From positions 43,346-107,345 of the forward strand of contig JANXUF010000121.1 in NCBI GenBank assembly GCA_025356335.1: a stretch of 64,000 nucleotides of DNA, given 5' to 3'. Positions 1 to 9,773 of the stretch are shown piece by piece; the first letter of the stretch is position 1, and every line of letters begins with the position of its first letter. Both the position numbers and the translations under genes were made by a program. The DNA comes from Actinomycetes bacterium. Its GTDB lineage: Bacteria > Actinomycetota > Acidimicrobiia > Acidimicrobiales > Ilumatobacteraceae. The notes beneath the pieces were generated by a model that worked only from the letters and a program-made list of their open reading frames with translations, had not been told where the DNA came from and made no database searches.

Positions 1-2
1 CC

Positions 3-128
3 AATTTCAAGGCACTGCAGGACGCCAGCAAAGCACATCCGATCGAGGAGGTCGGCGCTCACCTTCGTGGGATGATGCCGTGGATCTCCGCCGGCAAGCA
101 GAAGGTGTCGGACGCCTCGGGCGGCTGA
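3..128 (+). CDS. C-terminal fragment of an unrecognised protein (cut by window edge)
   Basis: An open frame runs from the left edge to a TGA at 126-128 and encodes about 41 residues, ending in [10 protein letters not shown]. It has the codon pattern of a real gene (G/C in third positions), but too little is present to name a family. The upstream part lies outside the window. A 170-bp non-coding stretch follows, in which no hairpin terminator is obvious. Confidence 0.45.
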   Translation, partial: NFKALQDASKAHPIEEVGAHLRGMMPWISAGKQKVSDASGG

Positions 129-298
129 CACAGTTCTCCTCGTGGCCGACGCCGGCGCCGCACCGCACACAGCGGTCTACGGTTGCCGGCGTTCGTCGTT
201 TCGGTCACTCCGACGTCGAGTGGATCACATAGCATGTCGCCAACCTCGCGGCTGAAGCGCCGCGGCTGAACGACGAGAGTCACGGGCAATACTTGAGT

Positions 299-847
299 AT
301 GAGTTCCACGCAGGCGGTGAAGGCCGCCCCGAACCACGTCAGACGGCGACGACTGTCGCTGCTGTGGTTCGCGGTCACCATCGGCTGGACGTTGATCCGC
401 GCCGCGGCGGTTCATGCCGGACTGAGCGAATACGGCGTGAACGTGTGGGTCTTCCTCGTGATCGATCTGGCCTCGGCGGTCGCCGACGGATACGCGACTC
501 CGAAGGCGGTCCTCGCCCTCGTCGACAACCAGGTCAGCACCGCGTTCAAGTGGCTCGCAGTATTTCTCGTCGCGTTCGTCGTGCCGGACATCTACGTATT
601 CGCCGCAGGCGATCATGTGCCGCGACGGGCATACCTGGTGCTGGCGGTCATCGTCACGATCACGTCGACCATCGCCGTCGTCGCCTTCGTCAAACGCGTC
701 CGCGCAGCCCGTGTCTGTCGCGAGCGCGCGGTGCGCACGTCCGGGTTCGTCGAGGCGTTGGAGTCCACCGTCGCACTTCGCGCGCCGATCAATTCGTCGC
801 TCAACATCAAGACCGCGCCTGGCGAGTCGTCGAACGAGCATGCATAG
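299..847 (+). CDS. small integral membrane protein, unknown function
   Basis: This encodes 182 residues from the ATG at 299; a TTG two codons upstream (293) is possible. Four hydrophobic stretches are visible: roughly residues 24-44, 50-70, 85-105 and 112-132. The N-terminus is basic (RRRR) and the C-terminal tail is polar, so the protein is probably a four-helix inner-membrane protein with a cytoplasmic tail. An AATACT hexamer sits at 288-293, directly before the start, consistent with little or no leader. No domain was recognised. It lies on the same strand as metY with 74 bp between them, but metY has its own promoter-like sequence, so the two are probably separate units. Confidence 0.6.
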   Translation: MSSTQAVKAAPNHVRRRRLSLLWFAVTIGWTLIRAAAVHAGLSEYGVNVWVFLVIDLASAVADGYATPKAVLALVDNQVSTAFKWLAVFLVAFVVPDIYVFAAGDHVPRRAYLVLAVIVTITSTIAVVAFVKRVRAARVCRERAVRTSGFVEALESTVALRAPINSSLNIKTAPGESSNEHA

Positions 848-884
848 CCGACAAGGGTGGTCGACGATTCGCTGAAAATACGAC

Positions 885-913
885 TTGAAAGGTCGGGATT
901 TAGGCTCTAGCCT
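885..913 (+). promoter_or_regulatory. putative metY promoter giving a leaderless mRNA
   Basis: TTGAAA (885-890), a 17-bp spacer and TAGCCT (908-913) form a good sigma-70-type promoter. Only 8 nt separate the -10 box from the metY ATG at 922, so transcription would start at or next to the start codon. There is no Shine-Dalgarno sequence. No SAM or other riboswitch structure is visible in this short gap. Confidence 0.6.
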
Positions 914-921
914 TCCTGCTC

Positions 922-2232
<1,311 letters not shown>

Positions 2233-2430
2233 TCTTTCTCGCTCGTTCGCTTGGCTCGTTCCTCGCCCTCGCTCTCTCCGTTCGGTCGAGTCTCGATGAG
2301 CGGCTTTGCCGCGCTGTTCTTGGTGGCGGCCAGCAAGCTGGCCCTGCCGCCGGACGAAGGGGCTACCGCCCCCTCGAACTCCCCCGAACGGAAGCTCCGG
2401 AACTCACACTTCGCTACCGGTCTTCACTCT

Positions 2431-2499
2431 CGAACCGCGACCAGGAAATGAGACGAACCGCGACCGGTAAATGAGAGGAACCGCGACCTGGAAGTTAGT
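2431..2499 (+). repeat. three tandem 23-bp repeats downstream of metY
   Basis: Three consecutive 23-bp units start at 2431, 2454 and 2477. Each begins (c/g)GAACCGCGACC and units 1 and 2 end in AAATGAGA; the third is more diverged and runs over the stop codon of the lipoprotein gene. The preceding 2233-2430 segment is non-coding and rich in CTCG/TTCG runs. Short tandem repeats of this sort are found inside the ends of IS21-type elements, so this may be a relic of an insertion-sequence end. No transposase fragment is visible, so that origin is only a guess. Confidence 0.55.
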
Positions 2500-3523
2500 C
2501 GGTGGCTACTATGAGGATTTCCAGGGCTCCGTTGTCGACGACGGTCGCCAGGCCGAAACGGGTGATGCCGTTGGTGAAGCTCGTCACCGAGGAGTGCGAG
2601 GCGAGTGAAGTGAGATTCCCATTGATGATCTGACCGGGTGACTGTATGCCCGTCGAATCGGTGACGATGTTCTTGAATGCCGAGAACGCCGGCAGCGTGC
2701 TCGGATCACTGGCCGACGCCGGAGCTGCAGCCCAGGCCTGGGCGGCGGCGTCGACGGATGGATCACGGGACAACGGCTGGCTGCCGGTCGCCGCAGCGAT
2801 GATTGCCTTCGACGCCGTGTCGAGCGCAGCCGCCTTCTCGGCATCGGACGGCTTCCACAGGCACACGCCGGCCGCTGCCCATCCGTCGGCACCAGGCACG
2901 AGCATCGTGGTCCATTGCGTCGTGTCACCGACGCAGGTGTGCATGTACTGGTCGAAGTCCTCCTTCGACGCCGAGCATCCGTCGCCGTCGGCAATCGGGC
3001 AGATGAGGTAGGGGTTGACGACCTGACCGACGGCCGCCAGCTTCTCGATCGCCGTGAAGAACGAGTTGTCGCCTCCGGCCTTGCCGTCGGCGATGCGCTG
3101 CAGGCCTGCCTTGAGCGCATCGTCGATCTGCGTGGATTTGCGTTGCAGATCGGAGTCGCCGACCAGTTTCGGGACCTCGTCGATGAGCGCCTGGGCGTCG
3201 GCCTGCTTGTCGATCGACGGCAGCGGCGCTTCGGTATCCGGGTGCTGAGTCTCGGTGTCGGGTGCCTGGCCCGCTGTGCCGGGCGTGTGGTTCTCGGTGC
3301 TGGGTGGCCGCGTTCGGCTGGTCGGCGCGGTCTTGGACGTCGGTGTTTCGCTGGATTGTGGTTCGCCGGATTGTGGTTCGCTGGATCGTGTCTCACCGCT
3401 CACCGGTGTCGCTGTCTTCACCCGGACCTCGGCGCGCGTGCTGGCGCAAGCAGTGAGCAGCACTGCCACGAGCGCCAGCGAGGAAGCCACGACGGTGAGG
3501 CGTTTCCGCCCGTTCAGATGCAT
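2495..3523 (-). CDS. secreted lipoprotein, unknown function
   Basis: The 342-residue product starts with a basic N-terminus, a hydrophobic stretch and a lipobox (LLTAC, Cys26), so it should be lipid-anchored on the outer face of the membrane. Residues ~30-110 are a Ser/Thr/Pro/Glu-rich linker with short SEPQSGEPQS-type repeats. The C-terminal ~220 residues look globular, with several cysteines (CPIADGDGC, TCVGD, GVCLW) that could form disulfides. No family was recognised. The gene lies last in a probable minus-strand run serC - PAC2 - lipoprotein, 36 bp after the PAC2 gene. Its stop codon overlaps the third unit of the 23-bp tandem repeat, so the last bases are shared with repeat DNA. Confidence 0.75.
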   Translation of the reverse strand: MHLNGRKRLTVVASSLALVAVLLTACASTRAEVRVKTATPVSGETRSSEPQSGEPQSSETPTSKTAPTSRTRPPSTENHTPGTAGQAPDTETQHPDTEAPLPSIDKQADAQALIDEVPKLVGDSDLQRKSTQIDDALKAGLQRIADGKAGGDNSFFTAIEKLAAVGQVVNPYLICPIADGDGCSASKEDFDQYMHTCVGDTTQWTTMLVPGADGWAAAGVCLWKPSDAEKAAALDTASKAIIAAATGSQPLSRDPSVDAAAQAWAAAPASASDPSTLPAFSAFKNIVTDSTGIQSPGQIINGNLTSLASHSSVTSFTNGITRFGLATVVDNGALEILIVATD

Positions 3524-3559
3524 TCCACGAGACTATGCAGCATCGGACCGCTTGTCGTC

Positions 3560-4654
3560 TCAGCGTTCGTCGTCGTGGTCGTCGTGGTCGTCCTGGTCGT
3601 CCTGGTCGTCCTGGTCGTCCTGGTCGTCCTGGTCGTCCTGGTCGTCCTGGTCGTCGCGGTCATCCCGGCGTTCGTCGTCGTCGTCGGTGTCGAGGTCGCC
3701 GATGCGTTCGGCTTCGTCGTCATCGAGTCCGAGTTCGGCGGAGAGTGCTTCCAGTTCGTCGACGAACCCGCGTCCGCCGGCAGCATCCTGCTCACGGAGG
3801 AAGCGTTCGAATTCTCCCGCCAGATCCTCGCCGCTCGGTATCGACGCCTCGGTACGCCGGTCGAAGTCGGCTTCGAGCGCACGGACGAAACTACGAGCCT
3901 CCGGGTCGTTCTGTACGGCGGCATCGTGGAGGCGCTGCCAGTGCTCGATCTCCGGGTTCATCGTCGACGCGTTCGTCGGCAATCCGAGGATGTGCTCGAG
4001 ATAGCGCAGCAGCGCAGCAGTCGACCGCGGGTGGTAGGCGTTGCCGAGGTAGTAGGGGACGGGAACTCGCAGCGACACCCCGAACAGATCGTGCTCGTCG
4101 AGCGCCGCCTGCAACACGCCGACGACACCGGTAATACCTTGATACTGCGGCGTCGACAGTCCGAGGCGTGAGGCCAGTTGCTTGTGCGTCGTACTGGCGA
4201 AAGCGACCGGGTTACGGGTGTGCGGCACGGCGTCGGCGGTGGCACCGACCGTCACGACGCCGACGCAGTCCAGTTCCAATGCCGCTTCGATCACCAGCTT
4301 GGCGTAGGTGTTCCACCGCAGGTGCGGCTCGACGCCCGTCAGGGTGACGAGATCGCTGTGCACCCGGGTCGTGCGCAACAAGACGAATTCGCTCGTCGGC
4401 CATGTCAGCTGCGGTTCTTCGTGATCGTCCAGCGCCACGGTCGGGCGCTGCTGCGTGAAGTCGTAGAAGCCATCGGGGTCGATCGTCGCCAGCGTCTCGA
4501 TCGGCCAGCTCTGCTTCAACACCTGCAGCGCCTTGGTTGCCACATTGGCGGCATCGAACCAGCCCTCGAGCGCTACCAGCAGAATCGGTCGCTGCGGCCG
4601 ATGCCCTTGCTGGCGTTCTGCCGGTTCGCCGTTGAGCCAATTCAGTTCGGTCAT
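3560..4654 (-). CDS. PAC2-family protein with an acidic DDQ-repeat tail
   Basis: The first ~275 residues match the PAC2 (proteasome assembly chaperone 2-like) family of actinobacteria: an ILLVALEGWFDAANVAT start, an LLRTTRVHSDL segment, and VVTVGATADAVPHTR. In actinobacteria this family is widespread but its role is unproven. The last ~40 residues are highly acidic and repetitive: DDER followed by seven DDQ and two DDH units. The ATG at 4654 (MTELNWL) was preferred over one four codons upstream (4666). The gene is 37 bp downstream of serC on the same strand. The tail is encoded by 9-bp repeats and is probably variable in length between strains. Confidence 0.82.
   Translation of the reverse strand: MTELNWLNGEPAERQQGHRPQRPILLVALEGWFDAANVATKALQVLKQSWPIETLATIDPDGFYDFTQQRPTVALDDHEEPQLTWPTSEFVLLRTTRVHSDLVTLTGVEPHLRWNTYAKLVIEAALELDCVGVVTVGATADAVPHTRNPVAFASTTHKQLASRLGLSTPQYQGITGVVGVLQAALDEHDLFGVSLRVPVPYYLGNAYHPRSTAALLRYLEHILGLPTNASTMNPEIEHWQRLHDAAVQNDPEARSFVRALEADFDRRTEASIPSGEDLAGEFERFLREQDAAGGRGFVDELEALSAELGLDDDEAERIGDLDTDDDDERRDDRDDQDDQDDQDDQDDQDDQDDQDDHDDHDDER
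3570..3657 (-). repeat. 9-bp tandem repeat coding for the DDQ tail
   Basis: About nine to ten copies of the 9-bp unit GTCCTGGTC (plus-strand view; GTCGTGGTC in the first copies) code for DDQ/DDH repeats on the minus strand. Near-perfect repetition suggests slippage. It is a microsatellite-like tract within a gene, not a CRISPR array. Confidence 0.8.
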
Positions 4655-4691
4655 CGCTCTACACACATCTCGAAGCGGCTCATGCCGATGC

Positions 4692-5852
4692 TCATGTCAG
4701 GGCGCTGGCGACGAAGTCGATGCATGCGGTCAGCGCCTCGACATCGCTGGTCGGGACGGCCGGGAACATCCCGATTCGCAGCTGGTTGCGACCGAGCTTG
4801 CGGTACGACTCGGTGTCGACGATGCCGTTGGCCCGCAGCACGGCATTCACATCGGCCGCCTGTATTCCGTCGAGATCGATCGTGCCGACGACGTTCGATC
4901 GTTTCGCCGGATCGACGACGAACGGCGATGCCCACGGACGCGCCTCCGCCCAGTCGTAGAGATGCGCAGCCGAGGCGGCGGTCCGTTCGGCGCACCACGA
5001 CAGCCCACCTTTCGACATCATCCACTGGATCTGCCGATCGAGCAGGAACAGCGTCGACAGTGCAGGCGTGTTGCCGGTCTGGTTCTGGCGGCTGTTGTCG
5101 AGGGCGATCTTCAGATCGAGCGCGCTCGGCACCCAGCGTCCGCTTGCGCTGATCCGTTCGATACGTTCGACAGCGGCGGGGGAGCAGGCGGCGAGCCACA
5201 GTCCACCATCGGACGCAAAGCATTTCTGTGGGGCGAAGTAGTACACGTCGACCTCGTCCGGTGACCATGTCAAACCACCAGCACCCGATGTTGCGTCGAC
5301 GAGCACGAGCGAGCCGTCATCGGCATCCGCGGGGCGTTGCAGCTGCATCGAAACGCCCGTCGAGGTCTCGTTGTGCGTCAACGCATAGACATCGACGCCC
5401 GGCTCGACGATGGCGTCGGGATGGTCTCCGGTGGCCGACCTGATCACCACGGGGTCTGCGAGGAACGGAGCGGTGGTTGCGGCCTCGGCGAACTTGGAGG
5501 AGAATTCGCCGAACACGAGGTGTTCACTGCAACAATCGATGAGACCGAACGTCGCAGCGTCCCAGAACAGAGACGACCCGCCGTTGCCGAGCAGGATCTC
5601 CCACCCGTCCGGCAGTCCGAACAGCTCACTCAGACCGGACCGCACGGCACCGACGACATTCTTGACCGGCGCCTGGCGGTGGGAGGTGCCGAGCCACGTC
5701 GTCGCGACCGCGGCGAGAGCGTCGACGGCGTCCTGGCTGACGCGTGACGGGCCGCATCCGAAGCGACCGTCGGCCGGCAGCAACTCGGACGGAATACGGA
5801 TCCCGCCGACGTCGGATCGGGAACGGTTTATCGAGTGGTTTTCACTGCTCAC
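4692..5852 (-). CDS. serC: phosphoserine aminotransferase
   Basis: Converts 3-phosphohydroxypyruvate and glutamate to phosphoserine (serine biosynthesis; PLP-dependent, cytoplasmic). From a GTG at 5852 the protein has 386 residues, close to the mycobacterial form. Family marks are [15 protein letters not shown] near the N-terminus, [19 protein letters not shown] and the PLP lysine in [14 protein letters not shown] (about Lys210). The start is uncertain: longer versions up to 5972 run into the divergent aminotransferase, and only 19 bp separate the two GTG codons chosen here. A TTG within PSELLPADG would be a shorter alternative but would remove conserved residues. It heads a minus-strand run with the PAC2 gene (37 bp gap) and the lipoprotein. 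Confidence 0.9.
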   Translation of the reverse strand: MSSENHSINRSRSDVGGIRIPSELLPADGRFGCGPSRVSQDAVDALAAVATTWLGTSHRQAPVKNVVGAVRSGLSELFGLPDGWEILLGNGGSSLFWDAATFGLIDCCSEHLVFGEFSSKFAEAATTAPFLADPVVIRSATGDHPDAIVEPGVDVYALTHNETSTGVSMQLQRPADADDGSLVLVDATSGAGGLTWSPDEVDVYYFAPQKCFASDGGLWLAACSPAAVERIERISASGRWVPSALDLKIALDNSRQNQTGNTPALSTLFLLDRQIQWMMSKGGLSWCAERTAASAAHLYDWAEARPWASPFVVDPAKRSNVVGTIDLDGIQAADVNAVLRANGIVDTESYRKLGRNQLRIGMFPAVPTSDVEALTACIDFVASALT

Positions 5853-5871
5853 TGTGCCAGCATGGAGCCTC

Positions 5872-7062
5872 GTGGACCGTATTTCCAAGCGCATCGGCGC
5901 AATTGCCGAATCCCAGACACTCGCCGTCGACGCCAAAGCCAAAGCGCTGAAGGCAGCGGGGGAGGACATCATCGGCTTCGGTGCCGGAGAGCCGGACTTC
6001 CCGACGCCCGATCACATCGTCGAAGCGGCGGTCAACGCTGCGAGAGATCCGAAGAACCACCGTTATTCGCCCGCCGGCGGTCTGCCGGAGCTGAAGGATG
6101 CGATCGCCGTCAAGACGAAACGCGACTCCGGCTACGACGTCACGGGGTCGCAGGTACTCGTCACCAACGGAGGCAAGCACGCAGTGTTCACGGCGATGGC
6201 GGTGCTGTGCAACGAGGGTGACGAAGTGATCTGCCCGGCACCGTACTGGACCACATACCCCGAGGCGATCGCCCTCGCCGGCGGCGTTCCGGTGGTCATC
6301 AGTACGTCGGAGGAGACGAGTTTCCGCGTCACCGTCGAGCAACTCGAAGCTGCCAGGACACCACGCACCAAGGCCATTCTGTTCGTTTCACCCGACAATC
6401 CGACGGGCGCGGTGTACACGACCGACGAGATCGAGGCGATCGGCTATTGGGCTTTGCGCCACGGCATCTGGGTGATCACCGACGAGATCTACGAGCACCT
6501 CACGTACGGACCGCACACGTTTGCGTCGATGCCCGTGCTGGTCCCCGACCTCGCCGATCAGACACTCGTGCTCAACGGCGTCGCCAAGACGTACGCGATG
6601 ACCGGCTGGCGTGTCGGCTGGATGATCGGGCCGAACGACGTGATCAAGGCGTCGACGAACTTCCAGAGCCACGTCACCTCCAACGTCTGCAACGTCGCCC
6701 AGCGGGCTGCACTCGCTGCGGTCAGCGGAGACCTCACGGCGGTCGCCATGATGCGGACCGCCTTCGAGCGTCGTGGCAGGAAGATGCACGAGATGCTCAG
6801 CGCGATTCCCGGGGTGTCGTGTCTGGAACCGCAGGGTGCGTTCTACTGCTTCCCGTCGTTCCAGGGCCTGCTCAATCGCGATGTCGGTGGCCATAGCGCC
6901 ACGACGACGATGGAGCTCGCCGACCTGATCCTCTCGGAGGCCAAGGTTGCGCTCGTCCCCGGTGAGGCGTTCGGCGCGCCAGGCTATGTGCGCCTCAGCT
7001 TTGCGATGGCAGACGCCGAGATGGAGGAGGGCGTCGCGCGCCTGCAGACGATGTTCGCCTGA
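5872..7062 (+). CDS. aspB: class I aspartate/aromatic-type aminotransferase
   Basis: This 396-residue enzyme belongs to fold-type I PLP aminotransferases, subgroup I-gamma (AspB/AspC-like). It moves the amino group between aspartate and 2-oxoglutarate. Diagnostic segments are [11 protein letters not shown], the substrate/PLP motif [21 protein letters not shown], the Schiff-base lysine in [13 protein letters not shown] (about Lys239) and the arginine in GYVRLSFA near the end. The GTG at 5872 gives the expected N-terminus ([22 protein letters not shown]). The frame stays open much further upstream, but that part is antisense to serC. The neighbouring serC is another aminotransferase, so the pair may share regulation. 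Substrate preference cannot be read from sequence. Confidence 0.9.
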   Translation: MDRISKRIGAIAESQTLAVDAKAKALKAAGEDIIGFGAGEPDFPTPDHIVEAAVNAARDPKNHRYSPAGGLPELKDAIAVKTKRDSGYDVTGSQVLVTNGGKHAVFTAMAVLCNEGDEVICPAPYWTTYPEAIALAGGVPVVISTSEETSFRVTVEQLEAARTPRTKAILFVSPDNPTGAVYTTDEIEAIGYWALRHGIWVITDEIYEHLTYGPHTFASMPVLVPDLADQTLVLNGVAKTYAMTGWRVGWMIGPNDVIKASTNFQSHVTSNVCNVAQRAALAAVSGDLTAVAMMRTAFERRGRKMHEMLSAIPGVSCLEPQGAFYCFPSFQGLLNRDVGGHSATTTMELADLILSEAKVALVPGEAFGAPGYVRLSFAMADAEMEEGVARLQTMFA

Positions 7063-7074
7063 TCCGATGCGGCG

Positions 7075-7257
7075 TCACGCACCAGTCGGCAGGCGCGGGA
7101 AAACAAGCCGCGTGTTGCCTTCGAAAATTGCCTGTCGATCTGCGTCGGTGACGTTGGCATCGATGATGTAGCGGCGTGTGTCGTCGAAGTGGTGACCGGT
7201 CAGCGGGTCGATGCCGCGGACGGCGCCGACCATCTCGGAGGTGAACACGGGCGGCAA
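7075..7257 (-). pseudogene. C-terminal remnant of a 4-oxalomesaconate hydratase-like amidohydrolase
   Basis: The 60-residue frame resembles the extreme C-terminus of LigJ-type amidohydrolases: FTSEMVGAVRGIDPLTGHHF, then DDTRRYI, and an end like IFEGNTRLVFPRL. The full enzymes are over 300 residues, and nothing upstream on this strand continues the homology: the next segment is another frame followed by the plus-strand DUF3237 gene. This looks like the decayed tail of a deleted aromatic-degradation gene. The family assignment is from memory of the motif and is not confirmed by alignment. Confidence 0.5.
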
Positions 7258-7313
7258 CGCTCCGGCATCGCCACTGCTACTTCACGATCAACCATGCGCT
7301 GGGTCCCGCGGCC

Positions 7314-7766
7314 GTGACTCTCGGCCTCGAACATCTCACGACCATCACCGTGCAACTCGACGATCAACACGTCATCGGCCAGACGCCACACGGGTTCCGG
7401 CGGGTTTCGCCCGTCATCGGCGGGTCGTTCGAAGGCGCTCGGCTGTCGGGGATCGTCTTACCGGGTGGTGCAGATTGGAACCTCGTGCTGGCGGACGGCT
7501 CGATCGAATTCCACGCCCGCTACACGTTGGCGACGCACGACGGCGTGTTGATCTCGGTGACCAACGAGGGCATCGAACGACGGGTGATGGCCAAGCTGTT
7601 CGCAGGCGAGCTGGCGGACTTGAGCGAGCCGATGTACGGCAGGACGGTGCCACGATTCGAGGTCGGTGACGGACGGTACAGCTGGCTGGCGGCATCGATC
7701 TTCGTCGCCGAATTGACGCTCGGGCGACCAGCAGAAGCCATACTCGACGTGTTCGAGGTGACCTGA
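7314..7766 (+). CDS. DUF3237 family protein
   Basis: The 150-residue product matches the DUF3237 pattern: GGSFEGARLSGIVLPGGADW in the first half, then DGSIEFHARYTLATHDGVLI and a C-terminal VAELTLGRPAEAILDVFEV. The family forms small beta-barrel proteins of unknown function, often encoded near aromatic or steroid degradation genes. That fits the ligJ-like remnant just upstream on the other strand. Translation starts at GTG 7314. It is convergent with the HAD gene downstream, with only 5 bp between the stop codons. No signal peptide is visible, so the protein is probably cytoplasmic. Confidence 0.8.
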   Translation: MTLGLEHLTTITVQLDDQHVIGQTPHGFRRVSPVIGGSFEGARLSGIVLPGGADWNLVLADGSIEFHARYTLATHDGVLISVTNEGIERRVMAKLFAGELADLSEPMYGRTVPRFEVGDGRYSWLAASIFVAELTLGRPAEAILDVFEVT

Positions 7767-7771
7767 CAGGT

Positions 7772-8437
7772 TCAGTCGCCGACGGCGGCGAGCGTTCGGA
7801 TGGCGTGGCGCAACGCCGTGGTGTCGTCGACGACAACCGCAGCCCCGGCCGTCGTGAGTTCCTCGCGCCCGCCGTATCCCCATGTCACGCCGATCGTGGC
7901 GATGCCCAAACGACCTGCTCCGTGGACGTCGTGAAGGCGGTCACCGATCATCAGTGTGCGGTTCGGGTCTGGCTGCCCCATCGCCGCCATCGTGTGGGCG
8001 ACGACGTCGTGTTTGTGTGAACGGGTACCATCGAACGTCGCGCCGCCGATGAACACGAAATACTCGGCGAGGCCGAAGTGCTCGAGGATTCGTGTCGCCG
8101 TCTGCTCTGGTTTGGAGGTGGCGACGCCGAGGGCTGCGCCGTCGGCGACCAGCAGTGCCAGCAACTCGGCGATACCCGGATACACCTCGTTCTCGAGGTA
8201 GCCGACCTCCCAGTATCGTGCGCGGTAGAGCTGCAATGCCTCGACGACATCGGCGTCCGACATGCCGAGCGACCGGAACGATTCGTCGAGCGGCGGTCCG
8301 ACGAACGCTCGAACGTTGTCAGGCATGGCGAGTCCGAGCGTTTCGACGGCATGTCGCACCGACCGTTCGAAGCCGACGTATGAATCGGTCAACGTCCCGT
8401 CGACGTCGAACAGCACGGTTGTTCCGGTGAGCGGCAT
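7772..8437 (-). CDS. HAD-family phosphatase (phosphoglycolate phosphatase-like)
   Basis: A 221-residue HAD subfamily IA hydrolase. Motif I is LFDVDGTLTDS (nucleophile and general acid Asp), motif II is VATSKPEQT, motif III is the lysine around SHKHDVV, and motif IV is MIGDRLHDVHGA. A four-helix cap (residues ~18-85) follows motif I. Such proteins dephosphorylate phosphoglycolate or other small phospho-substrates; the actual substrate is unknown. The ATG at 8437 places motif I at the usual distance from the N-terminus; a longer frame to 8551 has no family support. The next gene is divergent, 100 bp away. Confidence 0.85.
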   Translation of the reverse strand: MPLTGTTVLFDVDGTLTDSYVGFERSVRHAVETLGLAMPDNVRAFVGPPLDESFRSLGMSDADVVEALQLYRARYWEVGYLENEVYPGIAELLALLVADGAALGVATSKPEQTATRILEHFGLAEYFVFIGGATFDGTRSHKHDVVAHTMAAMGQPDPNRTLMIGDRLHDVHGAGRLGIATIGVTWGYGGREELTTAGAAVVVDDTTALRHAIRTLAAVGD

Positions 8438-8537
8438 CCGTTCGTTTCTATCGGCCCGCACCGGATTCTCGCCATTTTCACAGCGTGAGCTGCCACGGTG
8501 TGGCGATGGAGCGACGCGTAGACTGGGCAGTGCCGGC

Positions 8538-9773
8538 ATGAGCGTCTTCACGAATCTCGATCCGATCCCCTCCGCGGATGTCGTCGCGTCGGCGCGGGCG
8601 GACGATGAGTTGGTTCCTCACGAGGCCCCGACGGTCGATATCGTCATCCCGGTTTTCAACGAGGAGGCGATCCTCCAATCGAGCATCGTCCGCCTCCACG
8701 CGTTCTTGACAGCGACGTTTCCGTTCACCTGGCGGATCACGATCGTCGACAACGCATCGAACGACACGACATCGCAGATCGCCGAACACCTGGCGGAGAC
8801 GATGACGTCCGTGCATGCGCTCCATCTCGATCACAAGGGTCGCGGCAGAGCGCTGCGGACTGCGTGGTTGGCCAGCGACGGGCTGATCGTCGCCTATATG
8901 GACGTCGATCTATCGACCGATCTGCGGGCCCTGCTTCCACTCGTGGCCCCTCTCGTTTCCGGTCATTCCGATGTTTCCATCGGTTCCCGGCTCTGTCGCG
9001 ACTCCACTGTCGCCAGAGGACCGAAGCGGGAAGTCATCTCGCGTACCTACAACATGATCCTGCGTGGCGTGTTCGGCGTTCGTTTCCGTGATGCGCAGTG
9101 CGGCTTCAAAGCGATTCGTGCCGACGTCGCCAAGGCGCTGGTGCCCGAGGTCGTCGACAATGCCTGGTTCTTCGATACCGAGTTGCTGCTACTCGCCGAG
9201 CGTTCCGGACTGCGGGTGCACGAAGTTCCTGTCGACTGGGTCGACGATCCCGATAGCCGGGTGCATGTCCGCAGCACGGCGACGGAAGACCTCCGTGGGG
9301 TCTGGCGCGTCGCCAAACGCATCTGGTTCGGGCCCGGTAGTCCTGATCTCGGTCCGTTGGCCCGGCCAGAACTCGGTGACGACTTCGGTCGCCAACTCGT
9401 CAGTTTCGGGCTCGTCGGCACTGTTTCGACGCTCGTGTCGCTGGCGATCTTCCTGATGTTGCGTGGCGACATCGGGTCGGGCTGGGCCAATGTCGTGGCG
9501 TTGACAGCCACCACCCTCGGCAACACCTGGGCAAACCGTCGGTTCACGTTCGTGCAACGCGGCACGGCCCATCGAGTCAGGCACTATCTCGGCGGAACGC
9601 TCGTGTATCTCGCCGGGTTGGCGCTGAGCATCGCCGCAATCGGCGGAGCGAACGCCGCACGGGTCGGGGAGGCCGGTGAAATCGTGGCGCTCGTAGCCTC
9701 CTGGTCCGTTGCCTCGATCATGCGTTTCGTGCTGCTCAGGCGGTTCGTCTTCAGGCGGCAGGCGCTCCGGTAG
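8538..9773 (+). CDS. GT2 glycosyltransferase fused to a GtrA-like membrane domain
   Basis: A 411-residue two-domain protein. Residues ~30-265 form a family-2 glycosyltransferase of the dolichyl/polyprenyl-phosphate sugar synthase type: VDIVIPVFNEE, the metal-binding MDVDLSTD and DAQCGFKAIR. Residues ~285-411 are a GtrA-like four-helix domain (FGLVGTVSTLVSLAIFLMLR, TLGNTWANRRFTF). The expected role is to load a sugar onto a polyprenyl-phosphate carrier and flip or present it across the membrane for cell-envelope glycosylation. TAGACT at 8519-8524 may be its -10 box. The last 23 bp overlap the 3' end of the convergent membrane gene. The fused arrangement is known in actinobacteria. Confidence 0.87.
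   Translation: MSVFTNLDPIPSADVVASARADDELVPHEAPTVDIVIPVFNEEAILQSSIVRLHAFLTATFPFTWRITIVDNASNDTTSQIAEHLAETMTSVHALHLDHKGRGRALRTAWLASDGLIVAYMDVDLSTDLRALLPLVAPLVSGHSDVSIGSRLCRDSTVARGPKREVISRTYNMILRGVFGVRFRDAQCGFKAIRADVAKALVPEVVDNAWFFDTELLLLAERSGLRVHEVPVDWVDDPDSRVHVRSTATEDLRGVWRVAKRIWFGPGSPDLGPLARPELGDDFGRQLVSFGLVGTVSTLVSLAIFLMLRGDIGSGWANVVALTATTLGNTWANRRFTFVQRGTAHRVRHYLGGTLVYLAGLALSIAAIGGANAARVGEAGEIVALVASWSVASIMRFVLLRRFVFRRQALR

Noticed and set aside
59..841. A 260-codon minus-strand frame at the left end.
   Set aside because: It overlaps the plus-strand membrane gene and the truncated gene, and is extremely rich in Arg and Asp with no motif.
848..921. SAM-type riboswitch before metY.
   Set aside because: The gap is too short, shows no paired stems, and the promoter -10 box is only 8 nt from the start codon.
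3570..3657. CRISPR-like array.
   Set aside because: Units are 9 bp, contiguous without spacers, and in frame within a coding sequence.
2915..4171. A 418-codon plus-strand frame with a long valine-rich repeat.
   Set aside because: It is antisense to the lipoprotein and PAC2 genes, and the valine run is just the reverse of the DDQ-coding 9-bp repeat.
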